Program-made: the position numbers and the translations under genes | Shown: positions 26,822-31,841 of the stretch, in pieces | Numbering within the stretch: position 1 is the first letter of the stretch | Layout of the letters: every line of letters starts with the position of its first letter | Notes under the pieces: model-generated | What the model saw: the letters and a program-made list of their open reading frames with translations, nothing else | The model's database searches: none | Told to the model about the DNA's origin: nothing | IMG/VR virus record: IMGVR_UViG_3300035190_000454 | Coordinates: 1 to 31,841 of that record | DNA length: 31,841 bases | Origin: a virus | Direction: 5' to 3' (one strand)

Positions 26822-27042
26822 ACAGCCCCGGCTGGCTCGCGAGCTATGTCTACCGCATCGCCAAGATTACCGGCTGGGGCTACCGCGAAATCCTCGAAGA
26901 CCTCCCGTTCGCGGCCGGCCTTCAAATCCTCCACGCCGACGACTTCGCGCATGGCCGCAAGCGAGTCTGGGGACGAAACAACCGAGCGACCGATTTTGAC
27001 TCCCTCGCTGCGATAGAAGCCGCTTTCGAGAACCTGACCTGA
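26408..27042 (+). CDS. Tail assembly chaperone, G-T fusion by -1 frameshift
   Basis: The longer product joins the G part (26408-26817) to the -1 frame, which continues as KLNSPGWLASYVYRIAKIT, then WGYREILEDLPFAAGLQ and ILHADDFAHGRKRVW, to TGA 27042. The fused protein would have about 211 residues. The T part is helical with Trp/Tyr residues and has no start codon of its own in a sensible place, which supports expression only by frameshifting. In lambda the T part recruits the tail tube protein to the tape measure. The next gene begins one base after the stop. Confidence 0.78.
26812..26818 (+). promoter_or_regulatory. -1 ribosomal frameshift site GGGAAAC
   Basis: GGGAAAC lies in the reading frame as G_GGA_AAC, the X_XXY_YYZ form of a -1 slippery site, with the TAA stop of the short product as the next codon. 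Lambda uses GGGAAAG at the equivalent place. After slipping, the reading is GGG-AAA-CTA in the frame that stays open to 27042. Confidence 0.85.
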
Positions 27043-27043
27043 G

Positions 27044-27892
27044 ATGCCAAAAATCAAATTAGAAAACCTCAAGTTCGAGCAGATCATGAAGGACTACGCG
27101 ACGATCCTTGAGACCACGATCCCCGACGCCGTTCACTTGAATGCTCGGCTTCTGTGTGTCGAATTTGCCCGCCGCACTCAGCCGTTTGGAAATAAAACGG
27201 GCGAAGAAAAGATAGGCGAGAAAGCCATATCAAAAGACATCTATGGCGGTCGTCGAAGCAGCGCTAAAGGCAAAGGCCGCGCCGGTCTGTTTGCTCATGT
27301 CACGCCACGACAAATAGCTTACGCAGACAATTTCAACAGCAGTGACTATATTACCGTTCACGCAACAAAAGGAGGCAGCGTCTACGGCATAGATCGCGCT
27401 CACTTTCTACCTGATGCGTCGACTTCAGATATTGCGTCGATTCACCGAGCAAATTTTGTGAATGGGCGCATGAGTGCAGCCGGTGGCGATACCCGCAACA
27501 TCGGCCGCTGGAAATTTATAAATAAATACTTTGTCCCAAAGTCAGCTTTGGAAGGATTTGTTGCGGCTCAATACGCCAAGGTTGGTATTGCAAAATCGGG
27601 ATGGGCATGGTGCGCCAAGCAGCTAAAAAAAGTCGGCTCTGGATCAATGACCCGAGACATCCCCAAATGGGTCACTCGTCACCTCGGAGACTATGGGCTC
27701 GGGCAGGTTGAAGATAAAACCTCCAACACTTCAGCCCCCACCATCGTTCTCACGAACACCTGCCGATATGCCGACAAGGTTCTCCGCGAAACCGAAAAGC
27801 TCCAAGGGCTCTCAATCGTCGCAGGCAATATGAAAAAGCAAATGGAGCGCATCTTGAAATACCGCCAAACCAAACTCCAGGAGGCCGCGTAA
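27044..27892 (+). CDS. Minor tail protein candidate before the tape measure
   Basis: A 282-residue protein with a Lys/Leu-rich start (KIKLENLKFEQIMKDYATIL). A centre follows with GRRSSAKGKGRAGLFAHVTP and a VYGIDRAHFLPDAS segment, and a helical C-terminus ends in KKQMERILKYRQTK. Length and position (between G-T and the tape measure) fit HK97 gp10-like or minor tail proteins, but I do not see a decisive motif. The gene is AT-richer than its neighbours in the first two thirds, which suggests exchange. The tape measure starts five bases after its stop. Confidence 0.5.
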   Translation: MPKIKLENLKFEQIMKDYATILETTIPDAVHLNARLLCVEFARRTQPFGNKTGEEKIGEKAISKDIYGGRRSSAKGKGRAGLFAHVTPRQIAYADNFNSSDYITVHATKGGSVYGIDRAHFLPDASTSDIASIHRANFVNGRMSAAGGDTRNIGRWKFINKYFVPKSALEGFVAAQYAKVGIAKSGWAWCAKQLKKVGSGSMTRDIPKWVTRHLGDYGLGQVEDKTSNTSAPTIVLTNTCRYADKVLRETEKLQGLSIVAGNMKKQMERILKYRQTKLQEAA

Positions 27893-27896
27893 CGCC

Positions 27897-30800
27897 ATGG
27901 CTGATGTATCCGTAGAATTCGGAGCCAAGGATGTCGGGCTCGAGAAGACCCTCAAGACCATCCAAGACCAGATGGTTTCGCTCCAAGGCGAGGTCGATAG
28001 CGGCACCCTGTCCTTTCAAGAAATCTCGCAAAAGATGCGGGAGATCAAAACGGCCGAAGGCATTTTCGCAAAGCTCGGCGGCGAAGTCAGCGAAGCAGCA
28101 AAGAGCTTCAAAGAACTTGAAGACCAAACCCGCCGCGCCGAGGCCATCACCAAGTCCAACCGGACCGCGATTGAGGTTTACAGCGAAACCGTGGACGAAC
28201 TGCAAAAGCTCCTCGACGCCGGGGCGATCTCTCAAAAAACCTATGCCTCCGCCATAGATAAAGCCGAGGCCGCGCTCAAAGCCGCGACCCCGCAAACCGA
28301 AGAAGCCAAGCGCGCCAACGAAGAACTCGAAGCCTCCCTTAAAAAAGCCGAGCAGGAAACAAGAGCACTAGCGGAGGAACAGAAAAAAGCCGAGGCCGTC
28401 ACGAAAGCCAACCGCTCCGCGACGGAAATCTACAACCAAGAAGTCGAAGAACTCCAAAAGCATCTTTCTGAAGGCCGGATATCCATGGAGACCTTCGAAA
28501 AGGCCGTAGGAAAAGCCGACGCCAAGCTCGCTGCCGCATCCCCGCAAGTCGAAGAGATCGGCAAGGACATCCAAGACGCCGGAAACAAGAGCGAGAAAAT
28601 GGGCGAGCAGAGCGGCATGGGGTTTGGAAAGTTTGTTGCTGGCGTCGGCCTTGGGCAAGTCGCCGCCAAAGCCTTCACCGCAGTCCTTGATTCCGCCTTC
28701 GCCGCCGTGCGCGGAACGATCCAAGGTTTCACCGACGCCCTCGACCTCGGCGGCCGCCTCTCCGACCTCTCTGCCAGCACCGGCGAGACCGCAGGCAAGC
28801 TCCTCGTCCTCGAGCGTGCTTTCGACAATTCCGGCATCGGCGCGGACAAAGTCGGATCCACCATTGCCAAGATGCAGAAGAACATCGAGGACGCCCGAGA
28901 CGGCAGCGGCACCGCCGCGAATGCCTTCGCCGCTATGGGCGTATCCGTGGACGAACTCGAAGGCAAGCTCCCCACCGAGCAGTTCAAAATCCTTTCCTCT
29001 GGCATCCAATCGATTGACGACCCCACCAAGCGCGCAGCCGCCGCCATGGGAGTCTTTGGCAAGAGCGGCGCCGAACTCCTCCCACTCCTCACCAACCTCG
29101 ACGGCGAACTAGGCGAAGCCCGCGACACCGTCGGCTCCATGGCCGAGATCATGGACCGCCGCTCCTCGGTCTTCGACGCCGTCGGCGACCGCTTCAAAAC
29201 CATCGGCGAAAAAGTCCGCGATTTCGCCGCAGGCATCCTCGACAAAGCCCTCCCTGCGATCGACGCCATCACCTCGGCCCTCTCCCGCATCGACGCCGCC
29301 AAGATCGGCCAAAACCTCGCCGACGCCTTCCTCGGCGGCGAGAAAGCCATGTCGGGGTTTCAGGCTTCCATCGATGCCATCAAGACGGGAAATATATCCG
29401 CCGCTTTTTCAATTTTCTGGGACAGTCTCAAACTCCAAGCCGCGCAGACCGCGAATGAAATTTACAAGCGACTGATCGCAGCGTTTCAATCCGCCGGCCA
29501 ATTTCTTGGGGAAATCTTCTCCCCATCCGGCGCATTGATTCGCACAGCAATTTCGGCTTTTGAGCTTCTTGGGGCAAAGATCACGCAGAGCATTGCCAAT
29601 AATCTCGCCAAAGCTTTTGCCGGAAATGTTCTTACCCAAGGACTGTCTGACTCTCTCTTTAATGTTGCCAATGATTCGTATGAGGCGGGAATCAAGATTG
29701 AGCAAAATCTAAAAGATGCCTCTGGCCGAATCGCCGAGCAGTTCACCGAAGCAGGCAAAGCCCTTCCCAAATCCTTCGAAGAAAACTACGCCAAAGTCCC
29801 GCCGCTTTTCGCCGACCTCGAAGGGCTTCAGACGAAAATCGCGGCTCAAGAAAAAGACATCGCCGCCAATGTCGCTGCAGGCAACGCTGAACGCGAAAAG
29901 ACATCGGCACAAACCGAAGCCGAACTCGCCAAGCGCCAAGAACTCCGAGCCGCTACCGAGGCCGCTGCCGCCACCGAACAATCCAACGCCGTCGCCCTGG
30001 TCGAACTCGAGACCGCCATCAACGCCGCCAAAGCCGAAGGCAACGAGCAACTCGTCAAGACCCTTGAAAGCGAAAAGCAACAACTCGAAGGCCAGCAGGA
30101 AATCGCCAAGCTCACCGAGGAATACAAGACCAAGCTCGGCGTGAATGCCGACGAAGCCGCCCGCCTCGCCAACAATTTCGTCAACGCCAAAAACGCCGCC
30201 GCCTCCATCGGCGACCGCACCGCCGTTGTCAGCGTGATCACAAAAGTGGATTCCGCCGCGCTCGACGAGTTGCTGGTGAAATTGCGCGTGGCCGACAACC
30301 CCAAGCTCATCGAAGTTATTTGCAAGGTGACGGGTTCTGAGTCACTAGCCGAAGCTGAACAGAAACTCCTGTCGATTCAAAACGCCGACGCAAAGAAGAC
30401 CGTTGTTTTCGATGCGCTTAAAACGCAGAGCTGGGAAGAAACTTTCGACAAGCTCAATGGTCTACCGCCTGTTTCCTCCCGCCAACTGGCGATGTCGCTT
30501 ACTAAGACCGAGAATTTCGACCAAGCTCTCGATCAAATCTGGAAATTGCCAAGTTCAAAAGATGTCCGCTTACAGCTTCAAGCCGCCGGGTTTGAATCTC
30601 TCGAGCAGTTCAAGCAAAGCCTAACGGATGTCGCGACGCCAAAAGAGGCAAAAGTTATTTGCCAAACGCTCGGCGTTCCAGATTTGCAAGCGGCCCAGCA
30701 GTTGATTTCCACGATCATCGCTTTCAACAATGCGCAGACCGAAATCAAAGTCGCCGCCGATACCAAGCCTGCCGATGCCGCCATTGCTGCAACCACCGCT

Positions 30801-31421
30801 CCAAAAGAAACCACGGTCACAGCTAAAGCCGACACGGCGTCCGCTCAAACAAGCCTCTATGAGCTCAACCAAACGCCCGTCACCATCTCAGCAGATGCCG
30901 ACATAAACGCCGCCAGTTCCAGATTGGCCTCCCTCGCTGCCGACCCTTTTACCATCTCAGCCGACGCCGACACAGCCGATGCAAAAAACAAAGTGGATAC
31001 GCTGGGTTCTGCGCCGCTGGTCTTTTCTCTTGATGGCGATACGAGCGATGTCCAAAGCAAGATTTCTACCCTCTCCGGCGAACCGGTCACTCTCACCCTC
31101 AATGCAGACACGACCACCGCCGAGCAAAAGATCGCCGACCTCTCCACTAAAACCGCCAAAGTCCCCCTCGACGCCGACACCAGCCCGCTGAAAGAAACCC
31201 TCTCCGCGTTCTCCGCCGGGGCCATCAAGCTCACCCTCGATGCCAGCGACGCAATCAAAAACATCCGCGCCGAACTCGAGAAGCCCATCAAACTCGACCT
31301 CTCCGGCGCGACCTCCGGCGGTGGCGGCAACGCCCAAGGCGGCCTCACCGGCCTCGTCACCGACATCAAAACCCTCCTCACCACCCTGAGCAACAAGCTC
31401 CCCAGCCCTGTCCTGACATGA
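27897..31421 (+). CDS. Tail tape measure protein
   Basis: An 1174-residue protein that sets tail length and leaves the tail during DNA injection; at about 1.5 angstrom per residue this predicts a tail near 175 nm. Residues 1-235 are coiled coil with two 85-residue repeats (starting near 83 and 167: ELQKLL-x-G-x-IS pattern, ending AATPQTEE / AASPQVEE). A hydrophobic stretch follows (about 242-277, FGKFVAGVGLGQVAAKAF). The central TMP core includes GIGADKVGSTIAKMQKNIED and MGVFGKSGAELLPLL. More helices follow to about 770, and then a long array of short strand-helix repeats from about 780 to 1145. A GGAGG site lies upstream. AT-richer patches near 29340-29720 and 30230-30720 suggest mosaic exchange. 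Confidence 0.92.
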   Translation: MADVSVEFGAKDVGLEKTLKTIQDQMVSLQGEVDSGTLSFQEISQKMREIKTAEGIFAKLGGEVSEAAKSFKELEDQTRRAEAITKSNRTAIEVYSETVDELQKLLDAGAISQKTYASAIDKAEAALKAATPQTEEAKRANEELEASLKKAEQETRALAEEQKKAEAVTKANRSATEIYNQEVEELQKHLSEGRISMETFEKAVGKADAKLAAASPQVEEIGKDIQDAGNKSEKMGEQSGMGFGKFVAGVGLGQVAAKAFTAVLDSAFAAVRGTIQGFTDALDLGGRLSDLSASTGETAGKLLVLERAFDNSGIGADKVGSTIAKMQKNIEDARDGSGTAANAFAAMGVSVDELEGKLPTEQFKILSSGIQSIDDPTKRAAAAMGVFGKSGAELLPLLTNLDGELGEARDTVGSMAEIMDRRSSVFDAVGDRFKTIGEKVRDFAAGILDKALPAIDAITSALSRIDAAKIGQNLADAFLGGEKAMSGFQASIDAIKTGNISAAFSIFWDSLKLQAAQTANEIYKRLIAAFQSAGQFLGEIFSPSGALIRTAISAFELLGAKITQSIANNLAKAFAGNVLTQGLSDSLFNVANDSYEAGIKIEQNLKDASGRIAEQFTEAGKALPKSFEENYAKVPPLFADLEGLQTKIAAQEKDIAANVAAGNAEREKTSAQTEAELAKRQELRAATEAAAATEQSNAVALVELETAINAAKAEGNEQLVKTLESEKQQLEGQQEIAKLTEEYKTKLGVNADEAARLANNFVNAKNAAASIGDRTAVVSVITKVDSAALDELLVKLRVADNPKLIEVICKVTGSESLAEAEQKLLSIQNADAKKTVVFDALKTQSWEETFDKLNGLPPVSSRQLAMSLTKTENFDQALDQIWKLPSSKDVRLQLQAAGFESLEQFKQSLTDVATPKEAKVICQTLGVPDLQAAQQLISTIIAFNNAQTEIKVAADTKPADAAIAATTAPKETTVTAKADTASAQTSLYELNQTPVTISADADINAASSRLASLAADPFTISADADTADAKNKVDTLGSAPLVFSLDGDTSDVQSKISTLSGEPVTLTLNADTTTAEQKIADLSTKTAKVPLDADTSPLKETLSAFSAGAIKLTLDASDAIKNIRAELEKPIKLDLSGATSGGGGNAQGGLTGLVTDIKTLLTTLSNKLPSPVLT

Positions 31422-31841
31422 TTTACAGCGCCATCAACGATTGGATCCCCCAGCCGGGCCGCATCACGCGTTCGTGGAGCAGCGGCCTCGTTTTGATCCA
31501 GCAGGAATTCATCGGCAGCATTTCCGAAAATGGCTTGGTGGCCACCGAGGGCGACCCGTTCCCTGGCGACGACGCAGACACCGGAGCCAAAGTCTACGGC
31601 GTGCCAGAATACCGCGACCTCGGCAACGGCCTGCAATCCGCCGTCGTTTCGGCTTATGGCATTGTGCCTGGCAAAGCGGGCGTCGAGACCCTGACAGAGA
31701 TCAGTTTTTCTGTAACGACCTTACTTTTTCGAGTCACAAAGAGATACCCCGACGCTAATCCTCCATTTAATTATCTAGACGACGCAAAAACTTTTTCTGT
31801 CTTAATAACCAACAAAAAAATCGTAAAGCCCTTTCTGAAAA
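31418..31841 (+). CDS. Tail protein after the tape measure, 3' end cut by the window
   Basis: ATG 31418 overlaps the tape measure stop (ATGA) and the frame stays open to the last base, giving at least 141 residues. It starts IYSAINDWIPQPGRITRSWS, continues with SSGLVLIQQEF and a GDPFPGDDADTG loop, then YRDLGNGLQSAVVSAYGI. The position fits a distal tail or tail-tip protein, but no motif identifies it. From about 31700 the sequence becomes AT-rich with different codon use, which may mark another exchange point. Confidence 0.6.
   Translation, partial: MIYSAINDWIPQPGRITRSWSSGLVLIQQEFIGSISENGLVATEGDPFPGDDADTGAKVYGVPEYRDLGNGLQSAVVSAYGIVPGKAGVETLTEISFSVTTLLFRVTKRYPDANPPFNYLDDAKTFSVLITNKKIVKPFLK

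Noticed and set aside
1-31841. Insertion sequences or transposase genes
   Set aside because: No transposase-like protein and no paired terminal inverted repeats with target duplication were found. The mosaic signs are better explained by phage recombination.

Overview
The window is part of the genome of a temperate, long-tailed (siphovirus-type) phage with a lambda-like head module. Base composition is mostly GC-rich, with AT-richer patches that look like recent exchange. Almost all genes are on the + strand and packed into operons with ATGA, GTGA or TGATG overlaps. The host cannot be fixed from the sequence alone. A Verrucomicrobia-type bacterium is my guess, from the style of the integrase and a CTCCGTG-rich intergenic repeat, with low to moderate confidence.

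Layout: (1) 1-2651, tail fibre and adhesin genes, including a LamG-type lectin protein. (2) 2648-3992, lysis cassette: two small membrane proteins, a lipoprotein and an AmpD-type amidase. (3) 3992-5262, the attachment site, a 54-bp copy of the 3' half of a class II tRNA-Leu flanked by repeated GGGCAACA arm sites, followed by a tyrosine integrase. Phage genes lie on both sides, so this is attP of an unintegrated, circular or tandem form rather than a prophage end. (4) 5278-6738, control region: two divergent ribbon-helix-helix genes with shared repeats between them, then small early genes. (5) 6836-15103, replication and recombination: an SSB-like protein, a coiled-coil partner, a Pif1/RecD-like helicase, a cytosine methyltransferase, a primase-helicase of the P4/D5 type, an iteron cluster and a RusA-like resolvase. 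(6) 15100-16768, small late-early genes. (7) 16868-19157, terminase. (8) 19158-20346, a moron-like insert of three small genes with its own leader and terminator. (9) 20415-24428, gpW-like protein, portal, ClpP-type protease-scaffold and major capsid. (10) 24522-31841, head-tail connectors, two related tail-tube-like proteins, tail chaperones G and G-T with a -1 frameshift site, tape measure, and the start of a further tail gene cut by the window end.

Most notable: two long overlapping reading frames in the methyltransferase region; a scar there that reads as one unequal crossover between related phages; two compensating frame changes inside the RusA-like gene; a textbook G_GGA_AAC slippery site in the tail chaperone; a long beta-alpha repeat array in the tape measure; iterons beside the primase; and a lysogeny-type switch apparently built from two ribbon-helix-helix proteins. 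All family assignments are made by eye; no database search was run.
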